Below, piece by piece: positions 39,421-48,003 of a stretch of 61,666 bases of DNA. The first letter of the stretch is position 1. Every line of letters starts with the position of its first letter. Below the pieces are notes generated by a model. The model had not been told where the DNA came from. It ran no database searches and saw only the letters and a list, made by a program, of their open reading frames with translations. The stretch spans positions 1 to 61,666 of the forward strand of contig JAUYPV010000133.1 of NCBI GenBank assembly GCA_030697555.1. Direction: 5' to 3'. This DNA comes from Hyphomonadaceae bacterium (GTDB taxonomy: Bacteria > Pseudomonadota > Alphaproteobacteria > Caulobacterales > Hyphomonadaceae). Made by a program: the position numbers and the translations under genes.

Positions 39421-41406
39421 TTAGGTCGGGCTGCGCACTTGCGGATTGCGACCCTGTGCACGGGCCTGCTCGTCCATCTGCTTCATCGCAGCGCCGATCT
39501 CCTGGAAGGAGAGGCCGCCGGACTTGTCGGCGTCGATCTGCGGGAAGGCCTGCTTGAACTGCCCGTAGACCTCGCCAACCTCGTCCCCGCTGGTCCGCAG
39601 CTCAGCTTCCTGCAGTTCGCCGTCGCGGTTGTCGTCCGCCATCGTGACGATCAGGCTCTGCTCGAGCTGTTGCTGCAGGTCGTCGCGGCGCACTTTCGCC
39701 GTTTCATCCACCCAGCGGAATTGCACGCCGGTGAACAGCATCTCGTCGAACGACTGGTCGCCCCACGGAACCGTCTTGGTCGGGTCGGTGAGGGTGTCTT
39801 TCGCAAGCGTCTGGTTGTTGACCGAGTTGTCGTACCAGTAGTCGGCGACAAGTTTGGTGCCGGCCGGCAGGTCGATCAGGTCCTGGAAGATGTACTCACG
39901 CTGCCAGTTGAAGTCGTACTTCGGCATGTTGACCAGCAGCTTCTCGGTGCCGTCCGGCAGGTAGGCCGTAAGCTTCGAGGCATAGCCGCGATAGTGCGCG
40001 TGGATCTGCGTCGCGTAGACTTGCACCGCCGCCGGGAACTGCACATAGGCCGTTTCGTGCCAGCGGGCCTGGTTCGGCTGGATCTCGATCGACGGGTCGG
40101 CGATCACGATCTGACGTTTGACCAGCTCGGGCTCGGGCCCGAAGTAGAAGCCGATCTTCGAGTTGTCGACCGCTTCCTTGCCGAACGGCGTGTAGTGCAT
40201 CTGGAACGAGATCGCTCCGCCCGCCGGGATCCAGGTCGCCCAGTTTTCCGGCGCGAAGTTCGATTCCGATCCGACGGCATAGCCGCCCATCGAAACGTTC
40301 CAGTCGAAGCCGCGGCCGTTCGCCGGCACTTTCGGCATCCAGCCTGCGAGGATGTGGTGCACGCCCTGACGCTGTCCCGCCTTGAAGGTCGTGGCTTTCA
40401 GCCAGCGGCCTTCTTTCAGCGGGCTCGCGACGGCCGGCATCTGGTAGTCGACGATGCCCGCGGCCGGGATGGTGTAGGCCGGGATGTCGACCACAAGGTC
40501 CGGCTTGCCGAGCGGCCATTCGGCGCGCGCGGTGACGCCGACCACCAGCGGATCATCGCCTTCGCCACGCGGGGCGCCGGCTTCGATCCAATGGATCAGC
40601 GTCTTGGTCTCGGCTTCGGTCAGGTTCTCGTCATTCTGGAACTGGCCGACGTGACGGTCGACGTCATAGGGGGGCATGCGGTCGACGCGGACCGCTTCGC
40701 GGATCATGCCGCTGAAGCCTTTGACGGTCTCGTAGTTCGTCATCTGCCAGGTGCCGATGCCGCCGGGCTGGTGGCAGTCGACGCAACGCTTCATCAGGAT
40801 CGGCGCGATGTCGTTGGCGTAGGAGATCTTGGCGAACTCGGCCTTGTTGGCGCGATCGGCGAACTCGACCTTCGTGCCTTTGACAGCCGTCTGGGCTTTC
40901 GTCACCGGCGTGCCGGCGGCAATCTCGGTGAGGGCTGCTTCGAGGCCGTCGACCGAGCCGTGATACGCGACCTTCCAGGTCTTGGTGTCGACCGCGAAGG
41001 CTTCACCGGCCTTGGTGACGCCAAGCGAATCGCCGATGAGCTGGAACTCGTCGTCGAGCACCGGCAGCGTGAGGCCCTGCTCTTTGGCCTCGGCCGCGAT
41101 CGTCTCGCGCGTATCGGTCGGGCTGGAATTGATCATCTTGAAGACGATGTTCGGGTGCTTGGCGGCGAGCGCTTCGAGCGCTTTCGCAGCAGCACGCGAT
41201 CCTTCATCGCCGTTGACCTGGCTCACCAGCACGATCGCAGGCGTCTGCGTGTCGTACTTCAGCGAGTGGGCCATGCCGGTCTGGTCGACCAGCAGGAAAT
41301 TGTCGACTTGCGTACCGACCAGCTTCGCAGCCGGTTCGTTGGAGCAAGCCGCGATGCCGAGCGCGGAAGCGCTCGCCAGCAGGGCAATAGCCGCCAGCCT
41401 TTTCAT
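39421..41406 (-). CDS. Multidomain lipoprotein: thioredoxin-like + cytochrome c + type II copper monooxygenase-like + EF-hand
   Basis: 661 residues from ATG 41406. The signal ends in a lipobox (IAAC, C21). Residues 30-165 resemble a redoxin/SCO-like thioredoxin fold, but it has no cysteines. A haem site C208-V-D-C211-H212 follows in a short cytochrome c domain (about 195-280) with M244-P-P as a possible axial ligand. Residues 300-570 resemble the two-domain copper type II ascorbate-dependent monooxygenase fold (peptidylglycine or dopamine monooxygenases): H350-H351 (GVHHILAGW), H404 (QMHYTPFG), H469-x-H471 (IHAHYRGYA), and M556 (FDEMLF), matching the CuH and CuM ligand sets. Two EF-hand loops end it (DDNRDGELQEAE at 591, DADKSGGLSFQE at 625). 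Likely faces the periplasm; substrate unknown. Confidence 0.85.
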   Translation of the reverse strand: MKRLAAIALLASASALGIAACSNEPAAKLVGTQVDNFLLVDQTGMAHSLKYDTQTPAIVLVSQVNGDEGSRAAAKALEALAAKHPNIVFKMINSSPTDTRETIAAEAKEQGLTLPVLDDEFQLIGDSLGVTKAGEAFAVDTKTWKVAYHGSVDGLEAALTEIAAGTPVTKAQTAVKGTKVEFADRANKAEFAKISYANDIAPILMKRCVDCHQPGGIGTWQMTNYETVKGFSGMIREAVRVDRMPPYDVDRHVGQFQNDENLTEAETKTLIHWIEAGAPRGEGDDPLVVGVTARAEWPLGKPDLVVDIPAYTIPAAGIVDYQMPAVASPLKEGRWLKATTFKAGQRQGVHHILAGWMPKVPANGRGFDWNVSMGGYAVGSESNFAPENWATWIPAGGAISFQMHYTPFGKEAVDNSKIGFYFGPEPELVKRQIVIADPSIEIQPNQARWHETAYVQFPAAVQVYATQIHAHYRGYASKLTAYLPDGTEKLLVNMPKYDFNWQREYIFQDLIDLPAGTKLVADYWYDNSVNNQTLAKDTLTDPTKTVPWGDQSFDEMLFTGVQFRWVDETAKVRRDDLQQQLEQSLIVTMADDNRDGELQEAELRTSGDEVGEVYGQFKQAFPQIDADKSGGLSFQEIGAAMKQMDEQARAQGRNPQVRSPT

Positions 41407-41531
41407 TGTAGGAAACTCCCTGGTATCCCGATTCCACGCGCTTTTATCGCATTCTGACACTGTCAACAATCAGGCGCCCCTGCGGCACGGCGAATAAATT
41501 TCGCGTCACATCAGGCGTCCTTCCGCGCACG

Positions 41532-42743
41532 TCAGGCAGCAACGCCAGCATGCGGCGATGTTGGGCGCATCGCCTTCACCTGCCGCCAAACCTCGACGCC
41601 GATGCCGATCGCCCAGAATAGGCCGACGATGGCGAGCGAATATCCGAACACAGCGTTGATGCTCCCCGCCAGCTCCGCAGCCCGCGTGCTTTCCTCGGTC
41701 GCCGCAGTCACCGAAACCAGCGGCCCCGACCGCCCCAGCACCCACAGCACGGCAATCCCGCCGACATGGCCGAGGATCGAAACAGCCGAACGCAGCCGGC
41801 TCCACGCAGGATGAACGATATCGGAGACGTGCACCGCCGCCATCAGCAGCGCCAGCGCCAGGATCGGCGTGTGCATCGACGCCCAGGCTTCCGCAAAGTG
41901 CAGCTCCATCGAATTGCCACGGCCCGGAATGTCGTTCGGGAAGTCCACGACCTTGATCCACCACAGGATGAAGATCGTATCGAAGGCGAGTGCGAACAGG
42001 GTGTCGAACAGCGGCCTGGGCTTGCGGATATGGTCCTGCGGCAGCGCCTTGGGATTCCAGCCCCGGGCGATACGGACATCTGTCCTAGTGCGCTCCATCA
42101 CGATGAAGACGACAGTGATCACGCCGAACATCCAGATCGCCGCCTCGATCGCCCCACCAATCCCGGTGATGACCATCGCCATGGCGCGCTCTGATTTCAG
42201 GGCCTTCACCGCCGTGATGACCATCACGAGCGCGAACACCAGTCCAACGCCCACGCGCTGCGCATCCCAGAACCAGGGATAGAGGTTGGGCCCGATCAGG
42301 TAGTCGCGCCCCGAATAGCGCGAGGCGACGACCACCGGATGCCCGAACTCCTTGAGGATCGCGGCGACATCATCGGCGCTGGCCGCATGGCCGAGCGCCT
42401 CTTCCTTCGCCTCGATCTTGCCCGCGATCCCGTCGCGCAGTTCGGCGGCGATGTCCTTCGCCTGCTTTTCGGGCAACCGGCGCCGTACGGCTGCAAGATA
42501 GCGTTCGACCAGGTCATGCATCGGCGCGCCCATCGCGGAATAGCTGGCGGCCACATCGGCCGGCGCGCCGAACTCGGCGAGGAGCGCCTCCATCTCGGCG
42601 TCCGTCGGCTCGCGCCCCAGCTTCGCCTCAAGCCCATCGACCTTGATCGACAGCACCTTGTAGATCTTCGCCGAGGTCTGAATCCGGCGCATGCCGGACA
42701 GGTTCTTCTCGACCTCTTTCACATAGCGGGTGACAGGGTTCAT
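41532..42743 (-). CDS. Membrane protein with HAAS-like cytoplasmic domains
   Basis: 403 residues from ATG 42743, overlapping the padR stop. The cytoplasmic N-terminal part has two similar helical units, each ending in a LGREPTDAEMEALLAEFGAPADVAASY-like pattern (second copy LGHAASADDVAAILKEFGHPVVVASRY), as in HAAS (HAAS-signalling) domains. About seven hydrophobic segments follow from residue 165. HAAS proteins are co-encoded with PadR regulators and are thought to sense signals at the membrane. The 125 bases to the next gene downstream (41406) make a separate transcript likely for that gene. Confidence 0.85.
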   Translation of the reverse strand: MNPVTRYVKEVEKNLSGMRRIQTSAKIYKVLSIKVDGLEAKLGREPTDAEMEALLAEFGAPADVAASYSAMGAPMHDLVERYLAAVRRRLPEKQAKDIAAELRDGIAGKIEAKEEALGHAASADDVAAILKEFGHPVVVASRYSGRDYLIGPNLYPWFWDAQRVGVGLVFALVMVITAVKALKSERAMAMVITGIGGAIEAAIWMFGVITVVFIVMERTRTDVRIARGWNPKALPQDHIRKPRPLFDTLFALAFDTIFILWWIKVVDFPNDIPGRGNSMELHFAEAWASMHTPILALALLMAAVHVSDIVHPAWSRLRSAVSILGHVGGIAVLWVLGRSGPLVSVTAATEESTRAAELAGSINAVFGYSLAIVGLFWAIGIGVEVWRQVKAMRPTSPHAGVAA

Positions 42744-43084
42744 CAGCGACCCTCCTTCAGGATGCCGTCGATCGCGCGGTTCATCGCGCGCCATGCTTCG
42801 GTGAGTTGTGAGAGCGCCGAGGCGCCATCAGCCGAGAGACGGTAGAACCGCTTCTGCCGCTTGGCGTCCTCGCGCCATTCCGACGTCAGCAGCCCCTGCG
42901 TCTCCAGCCGCCGCAGCATTGGATAGAGCGCGCCCTCGTCGATCTCGACGCCCTGCTCCGCCAGCTCCGCCCGCAGCGTGTAACCGTATTTCTCCGTCCG
43001 CAGCGCCCCCAACACCGCCAGGATCAACGCCCCCCGCCGTAGCTCCAGTCGCAAAGTCTCAATAATATCAGGGCTCAGTGGCAT
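42743..43084 (-). CDS. PadR-family transcriptional regulator
   Basis: 113 residues from ATG 43084 (MPLSPDIIETLRLELRRGALILAVLGALRTEKYGYTLRAEL). The wing and dimer motifs (EIDEGALYPMLRRLETQGLLTSEWREDAKRQKRFYRLSADGASAL) are typical of short PadR-s2 regulators. Coupled to the HAAS membrane protein. An inverted repeat 12 bases upstream of the ATG is the likely operator. Confidence 0.95.
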   Translation of the reverse strand: MPLSPDIIETLRLELRRGALILAVLGALRTEKYGYTLRAELAEQGVEIDEGALYPMLRRLETQGLLTSEWREDAKRQKRFYRLSADGASALSQLTEAWRAMNRAIDGILKEGR

Positions 43085-43095
43085 GTGTTCCACAT

Positions 43096-43112
43096 AGTGT
43101 ACGATATACACT
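43096..43112. promoter_or_regulatory. Candidate PadR operator
   Basis: AGTGTA-CGATA-TACACT is a perfect 6-bp inverted repeat with a 5-base centre, immediately upstream of the padR start and flanked by two CACATAG direct repeats (43091, 43121). Autoregulation through such sites is usual for PadR proteins. Confidence 0.5.
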
Positions 43113-43597
43113 GTATGCCACATAGGATGAGGAGTCAAGAGGCGCTGGCAACGTCGGCGGCTGCCCCTCCGTAGGAATTTCAGGGCCTACCCTGACCGCA
43201 ATCCAGCATATTTCGGCGCGCGGTCGCGACTATCTTCGCAGCAGACTCAAGCGACTAGAAAAAACTTGTCGCGAATTTGTCCCCACCCCTCCGGAGCCGG
43301 CGGATAATGCGCGCATGACGAAGTCATTTCATGCGCTCTCCGCCGCGATCGCACCCTCACGTCCACGACGGACGAGCGGAGCCGCCTTCCGGCCAGGGCC
43401 CAACGGATCGGCGCCCGGCGACGACGATTTTCGGAATCGGCCGTGGACGACGACGACGATTTTTTTGATTCCGGGCAAGAAACCGGAATCGGCGAGTGAC
43501 CGCTCACATAGACCTCAGCTCCGGAAGTCGTCCACCCGAGGTGGCGCCCGTCACCCAACTGGCCGATAACCTCCCCGAGATTCGCACGAGGCCTCCC
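43113..43597. other. Long intergenic stretch before pyk
   Basis: About 485 bases without a convincing gene. A GATAAT -10-like hexamer is at 43303-43308 but no -35 at the right distance is clear. The stretch from 43421 to 43495 carries repeated GACGACGA triplets and two copies of CGGAATCGG (43432, 43484), which give it low complexity. An 84-codon ATG reading frame at 43315 has no recognisable sequence. Nothing else seen. Confidence 0.5.
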
Positions 43598-45001
43598 ATG
43601 TCGACACGCCGCCGCACCAAGATTCTCGCCACGCTCGGGCCCGCCAGCGACGGCGCGCTCAAGATGGAAGAGCTGCTGCGCGCCGGCGTCGACCTGTTCC
43701 GCGTCAACTTCAGCCACGGCGCGCACGCCGAACACGCCGCCCGCATCGCCGCCGCGCGCGAAGCCGAGAAGGCAACCGGCCGCCCCATCGCGATCCTCGC
43801 AGACCTGCAGGGCCCCAAGCTCCGCGTCGGCGACCTGCCCGGCGGCCATGTCGACGTGCGCATGAGTTCCGAACTGCGCCTCACCGCTGCCTCGAAATCG
43901 GACGAGCCGGACGTCATCCCCGTGCCGCACCCGGAGCTGATCGCGTCCCTCCAGCTCGGCGACCGGCTGCTGATCGACGACGGCAAGATGATGCTGCACA
44001 TCGTGAAAGTGGACGGCGCCGACCGCATCGCCCGCCCCGTTGCGCCCGGCCGCATCGCCAGCCGCAAAGGCATCGCCGCCCCCGGACGCCCGATCCCGAT
44101 CCCCGCCCTCACCGAGAAGGACGTCGCCGACGGCAAGTTCGCGATGACGCAGGGCATCGATTATCTCGCGCTCTCCTTCGTCCAGCGCGCTGCCGACATC
44201 ACGCTCGCCCGCAAGATGTTCGGTGACGCGATCCAGATCATCGCCAAGATCGAAAAGCCCGCCGCCTTGGACGAGCTCGAAGCCATCGTGCAACAGGCCG
44301 ACGGCGTGATGGTCGCTCGCGGCGATCTCGGCGTCGAACTCTCGCCCGAGCAGGTGCCGATCGCCCAGCGCCGCATCGTCCGCGTCGCGCGCCAGCATGG
44401 CAAGCCGGTGATCATCGCCACGCACATGCTGGAATCGATGGTCGAGTCGCTCGCGCCGACGCGCGCCGAAGCCAACGACGTCGCCACTGCCGTCTACCAG
44501 GGCGCGGACGCCGTGATGCTCTCCGCCGAAAGCGCAGTCGGCCGCCATCCCACCGCAGCCGTCGCCATCATGGATCGCATCATCCGCGCCATCGAGGCCG
44601 ATCGCGACGCCAATCCCTCCGCCCAGGCCGCTGCCTGGACCTCTGTCCCAACCACCGCCGACGCCTGCGCCCGCGCCGCCTCCAAGCTCGCCGACGATCT
44701 CGACTGTCCAATGGTTGTCTTCACCCGCTCCGGCTCATCCGCCCAGCGCGTTTCCGCCACGCGCCCAAAACAGCCGATCCACGCGCTGACGCCGCAGATC
44801 CAGACCGCGCGCAGATTGTCCCTCATCTGGGGCGTCTCCGCCGACCTCGAACCCGAAGAACCCAAGAGCTTCGACGACATCCTCGAGGCCGTAAACCGCC
44901 ACGAAGCCGCCTCCGGCATCAAGCGCTTCGTCATCACCGCCGGCTGGCCCTACGCCACCGACAATTCCACCGACACGATCAAGGTCGTGGAGAGGAAGTG
45001 A
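43598..45001 (+). CDS. pyk: Pyruvate kinase
   Basis: 467 residues from ATG 43598. RRTKILATLGPASDGALKMEELLRAGVDLFRVNFSHG is the N-terminal active-site region; the IIAKIEKPAALDELEAIVQQADGVMVARGDLGVEL segment holds the catalytic Lys and the metal-binding Glu and Asp. ATHMLESMVESLAPTRAEANDVATAVYQGADAVMLSAESA is also conserved. It makes pyruvate and ATP at the end of glycolysis. An allosteric C-terminal domain is present. Confidence 0.97.
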   Translation: MSTRRRTKILATLGPASDGALKMEELLRAGVDLFRVNFSHGAHAEHAARIAAAREAEKATGRPIAILADLQGPKLRVGDLPGGHVDVRMSSELRLTAASKSDEPDVIPVPHPELIASLQLGDRLLIDDGKMMLHIVKVDGADRIARPVAPGRIASRKGIAAPGRPIPIPALTEKDVADGKFAMTQGIDYLALSFVQRAADITLARKMFGDAIQIIAKIEKPAALDELEAIVQQADGVMVARGDLGVELSPEQVPIAQRRIVRVARQHGKPVIIATHMLESMVESLAPTRAEANDVATAVYQGADAVMLSAESAVGRHPTAAVAIMDRIIRAIEADRDANPSAQAAAWTSVPTTADACARAASKLADDLDCPMVVFTRSGSSAQRVSATRPKQPIHALTPQIQTARRLSLIWGVSADLEPEEPKSFDDILEAVNRHEAASGIKRFVITAGWPYATDNSTDTIKVVERK

Positions 45002-45268
45002 AATCAGATCCGCAGCGCGTCGACGCCGGAAAGGGTAACCGGCTGCTCGTCGACGGCGCGCCGCTCGGCGCCTGGCACAGGGAGTTCCCTGCGTCGGCGG
45101 TCGGGCCCGAAAAAACCCGGTGCGTTGACGAATTTGCGCCGCGCATTGGCCAGGGCGTTGATCTTGTTGCAGACGGTGAGCGGCGAGACCGGCTTGCCGA
45201 GCGGTAAAGCGGTCGAAAGCGCTGGCAGCGTCCTCCGAATTTCTCGGGATGGCTTACCGCAATTGACT
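45002..45268. other. Unresolved 267-base interval between pyk and cdd
   Basis: Two reading frames on opposite strands compete. One on the plus strand (GTG 44998, 69 codons) overlaps the pyk stop as GTGA; one on the minus strand ends at 45004 and contains CNKINALANARRKFVNAPGFFG, which looks protein-like. Neither matches a family I know and neither has a clear ribosome site. A relic of a gene is possible. Confidence 0.4.
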
Positions 45269-45676
45269 CTAGAGCTTGAACGGCGACGGCAAAAGCTCGG
45301 CCAGCGTCTGCGCGCCGACACCGTCGATCCACACCTGCGCGGTCGACGGCATGAACTCCACCATCACCTGCCTGCAGGCGCCGCAAGGCATGCGCGTGTG
45401 CTCCCCCTCATGCGGATGGCTGTCGTCCCCCGCACTGACCGCCAGGGCGACGATCTTCGCCGAGGGATGCTGGACCCGCGAAGAAAAGATCGCCACGCGC
45501 TCGGCGCAGCACGTCAGCCCGAAGCTCGCGTTCTCGATATTGGAGCCAAGCACCACGGCGCCATTGTCGAGCAACACGGCGGCGCCGACCCGGAATTTCG
45601 AGTAGGGCGCATAGGCGCGGCTGCGGGCGCCGCGCGCCTCGCTTCCAAGTCTCGCCATGTCCACGACGGCCGACAT
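45269..45676 (-). CDS. cdd: Cytidine deaminase
   Basis: 135 residues, the size of the tetrameric class. RAYAPYSKFRVGAAVLLDNG, the CCAER zinc/catalytic site (Cys and Glu), and the PCGAC motif with two more zinc cysteines are all intact. It deaminates cytidine and deoxycytidine in pyrimidine salvage. Divergent from the methyltransferase gene at 45782. Confidence 0.96.
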   Translation of the reverse strand: MSAVVDMARLGSEARGARSRAYAPYSKFRVGAAVLLDNGAVVLGSNIENASFGLTCCAERVAIFSSRVQHPSAKIVALAVSAGDDSHPHEGEHTRMPCGACRQVMVEFMPSTAQVWIDGVGAQTLAELLPSPFKL

Positions 45677-45781
45677 GCTCGTTCACGATCAGCAGGGCCG
45701 CAGCCCCAAGGGACGGGCAAGATAATCCTCAAAGGCAAATATACCATTGCGTTCGGCAGCATTCCGGGCAGAGGCATGGCA

Positions 45782-46435
45782 ATGCCTGAAGCCACTCTCA
45801 CGAGCCGGAAAGCCTTCATCCGCGCCAACACGCGGGCCGCGGCCGTGCCGGGACTCAACCTCAGCATCTTCACCGCCGACGAGCTGACCCCGATCTGGGA
45901 GGCGACGGAGAAGGACCTCGCCAAGCACAACATCGCCCCGCCCTTCTGGGCCTTTCCCTGGGCAGGCGGACAGGCGCTGTCGCACTACATCCTCGATCAT
46001 CCGGAAATCGTGCGTGGCAGGCGCGTGCTGGATATTGCTTCGGGCTCCGGCCTCGTCGCCATCGCGGCAGGGAAATGCGGCGCAGCGGACGTGCTCGCCA
46101 ACGACATCGACCCGATGTGCGAGGCAGCCATCGCCGTGAATGCGGAGCTGAACGGTGTTGCTGTCTCATACCTCGCGGGTGACCTGCTAGAGACGGACCT
46201 GCCCGCGGTCGACGTGATTCTTGCCGCCGACGTGTTCTACGAACAGACGCCCGCCCGCCGCTTCCTCACCTACCTCCAGCGCGCCCACGCCGCAGGCATC
46301 ACGGTGTTCGCTGGCGACCCCGGCCGCACCTATTTCCCGCGCGATGCGTTCAGGCAACTCGCGGAATACGCCGTCGAGACTTCGACCGAAATCGAGAACG
46401 CGCCGGTGAAGGCTGCGAGGGTCTGGGCGCTCTGA
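45782..46435 (+). CDS. Class I SAM-dependent methyltransferase (NNMT/ETFB-Lys type, COG3897)
   Basis: 217 residues from ATG 45782, preferred over ATG 45776 because CAGAGG stands 8 bases away. RAFIRANTRAAAVPGLNLSIFTAD-like N-terminus, then PPFWAFPWAGGQALSHYILDHPEIVRGRRVLDIASGSGLVAIAAGKCGAADVLANDIDP with the AdoMet-binding GSGSG-like loop, and VILAADVFYEQ. Related proteins trimethylate the beta subunit of electron transfer flavoprotein or modify small molecules. Target not known here. Confidence 0.9.
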   Translation: MPEATLTSRKAFIRANTRAAAVPGLNLSIFTADELTPIWEATEKDLAKHNIAPPFWAFPWAGGQALSHYILDHPEIVRGRRVLDIASGSGLVAIAAGKCGAADVLANDIDPMCEAAIAVNAELNGVAVSYLAGDLLETDLPAVDVILAADVFYEQTPARRFLTYLQRAHAAGITVFAGDPGRTYFPRDAFRQLAEYAVETSTEIENAPVKAARVWAL

Positions 46436-46447
46436 ATGCTCAAAACA

Positions 46448-46843
46448 CTATTTCGCCCCGGCCTTATCGATCGCCTTCTCGACGATGCGATTCTGGACGG
46501 CCGACACTTTCGCGAGGCACAGCGGCATCAGCACAGCGCACAGCGAACCATCGATCGACTCGGCCAGCGCGGCGCCAACGCCTTCGACACGCGTCGACGA
46601 AATGTCGGCCCTCGGAATGCACTGAGCCTTCGGAGCCGCGTCCGCCGGCGCACCTTCCGGAATCACAAACCCGCACAGGCTTTCATTGATGATGTCCGGC
46701 TGGCGAATCTCCACCTTCGCGCCGGTCTTCAGCTCGGCATGGACCTTCACGACCCTGGGCTGTTTGACTTCCGCGCCAGGCGCCTGCGCCACGGCATGCA
46801 GCGGCGAGAGGACGATTGCAACGAAAAAGAGCGTACGAACCAT
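46448..46843 (-). CDS. Secreted protein, function unknown
   Basis: 131 residues with signal MVRTLFFVAIVLSPLHAVAQ. The mature part has four cysteines (SLCGF, QCIPR, SLCAV, PLCLA), probably two disulfides. No known family recognised. It ends 12 bases after the stop of the convergent methyltransferase gene and is the last of the minus-strand LysR-VOC-DUF1330 run. Confidence 0.75.
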   Translation of the reverse strand: MVRTLFFVAIVLSPLHAVAQAPGAEVKQPRVVKVHAELKTGAKVEIRQPDIINESLCGFVIPEGAPADAAPKAQCIPRADISSTRVEGVGAALAESIDGSLCAVLMPLCLAKVSAVQNRIVEKAIDKAGAK

Positions 46844-46878
46844 CGGCGCCTCCTGTTAGGCGCCGATCCTAACGGCGA

Positions 46879-47178
46879 TCACACCTTCGGCTCAAAGCCT
46901 TTTACCAGCAGTACGACAGCGTCGGCCCCGGCTACGCGGTCCTTCGCGATCTCCCGGTACTCCGGCGAGGTTCCGAACCGCGCGGCTTCGACCTCATCGG
47001 GAAACTCGAGGATCACGACCTTGTCGCGCGGCCACTCTCCCTCCAGCACGCGGGGAGACTCATCCGCCGCCAGTACCTTGGCGTTGAACTTCGCGAACAC
47101 GGCGGGGAACGCTTTCTGGTAACGGCGATAAGCATCGACATTCGTGAACTTGAGCTGGGCAACGGTGTAGACAGTCAT
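46879..47178 (-). CDS. DUF1330-family protein
   Basis: 99 residues. MTVYTVAQLKFTNVDAYRRYQKAFPAVFAKFNAKVLAADESPRVLEGEWPRDKVVILEFPDEVEAARFGTSPEYREIAKDR is a full DUF1330 (ferredoxin-like dimer fold). Role unknown; relatives are encoded beside dioxygenase-like and transferase genes. It is 9 bases after the VOC gene. Confidence 0.93.
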   Translation of the reverse strand: MTVYTVAQLKFTNVDAYRRYQKAFPAVFAKFNAKVLAADESPRVLEGEWPRDKVVILEFPDEVEAARFGTSPEYREIAKDRVAGADAVVLLVKGFEPKV

Positions 47179-47187
47179 CCTTGCTCC

Positions 47188-47973
47188 TCACGCCAGAACG
47201 AAGCGCACGCCGACGAGATCGACGTAATTCTCGCCAGACGGAACGCCAGCCTTCTTTGCCGCCGCCAGAACACCCGGCTTGTCCTTGCACTTGAGATGCA
47301 CGGCGCGCAGGCCTTCGCCTCGATCGTCACGCATCGGGCCGAAGCGCACGAAGCCGTGGTCGAGCTGCATCTCCAACCCTTCACCCTCTTTCGCCTGCGC
47401 AACAGGCCACTGCAGCAGTTCGCTCCACCGCTCGGCAAGCGCCACAGGATCGTCCGACTGCAGCCCCGCTCCGACAATCGAGCTCATCGTCTTCGAGCGG
47501 TCATGTCCCTGCCAGCTCGGCCCGGCCCAGTGATACCCGCCCGTCACGTCCTCGGCCCCCGAATGCCGGTCGACGGACAGAAGACAGCCGCCCGTATCCT
47601 TGGGGTGCAGGTGGATCGCCTCGGACGTCGAAACATCATCGCCAGACTTCAGATCCTGCACGATACGCACGCCGAGCTTCCTGAAATGCTCGCGCCGCGC
47701 TTCGAGATCGTCGCAGTCGACGATGTACATGTAACCGCCATCTCCCTTGCGCCGTTCGAGATAGCGGCCGCCCGCAGTGTCGGGGCGTGTGGGCGAGACC
47801 ACTTCGAGGAAAGTGCCGCCCATCGCGAACAGCGCATTGTGCAGGCCGTATTTGCCGACGCCGGGATCGCGGTAGCAGACCTCAAGGCCCAGCACATCGA
47901 CGATCTGTTTCTCGACCGGCGCGAGATCCTCCGCGACAAGGCATATCTGGCGAAGGCGAAGGTACTTGCTCAT
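47188..47973 (-). CDS. VOC-family protein (glyoxalase-like, two-module)
   Basis: 261 residues. RLRQICLVAEDLAPVEKQIVDVLGLEVCYRDPGVGKYGLHNALFAMGGTFLEVVSPTRPDTAGGRYLERRKGDGGYMYIVDCDDLEARREHFRKLGVRI is the first VOC module; a second, weaker one follows to the end (residues about 155-260). Related proteins are annotated as glyoxalase-like domain proteins. In the same direction as the LysR regulator upstream and the DUF1330 gene after it. Confidence 0.88.
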   Translation of the reverse strand: MSKYLRLRQICLVAEDLAPVEKQIVDVLGLEVCYRDPGVGKYGLHNALFAMGGTFLEVVSPTRPDTAGGRYLERRKGDGGYMYIVDCDDLEARREHFRKLGVRIVQDLKSGDDVSTSEAIHLHPKDTGGCLLSVDRHSGAEDVTGGYHWAGPSWQGHDRSKTMSSIVGAGLQSDDPVALAERWSELLQWPVAQAKEGEGLEMQLDHGFVRFGPMRDDRGEGLRAVHLKCKDKPGVLAAAKKAGVPSGENYVDLVGVRFVLA

Positions 47974-48003
47974 GGAGGCGCTCCCTCGGTCTCTCGGCGG
48001 GAC

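Noticed and set aside
39439-41457. 672-codon open frame antisense to the copper/haem lipoprotein gene
   Set aside because: Shadow frame; Arg/Val/Asp-rich with no motif, while the opposite strand has clear haem, copper and EF-hand motifs.
43315-43569. 84-codon ATG frame before pyk
   Set aside because: No ribosome site, no recognisable sequence, overlaps a low-complexity GAC-repeat stretch.
45125-45781. N-terminal extension of the methyltransferase gene upstream of 45782
   Set aside because: It would run antisense through the whole of cdd; the family N-terminus and a ribosome site are at 45782.
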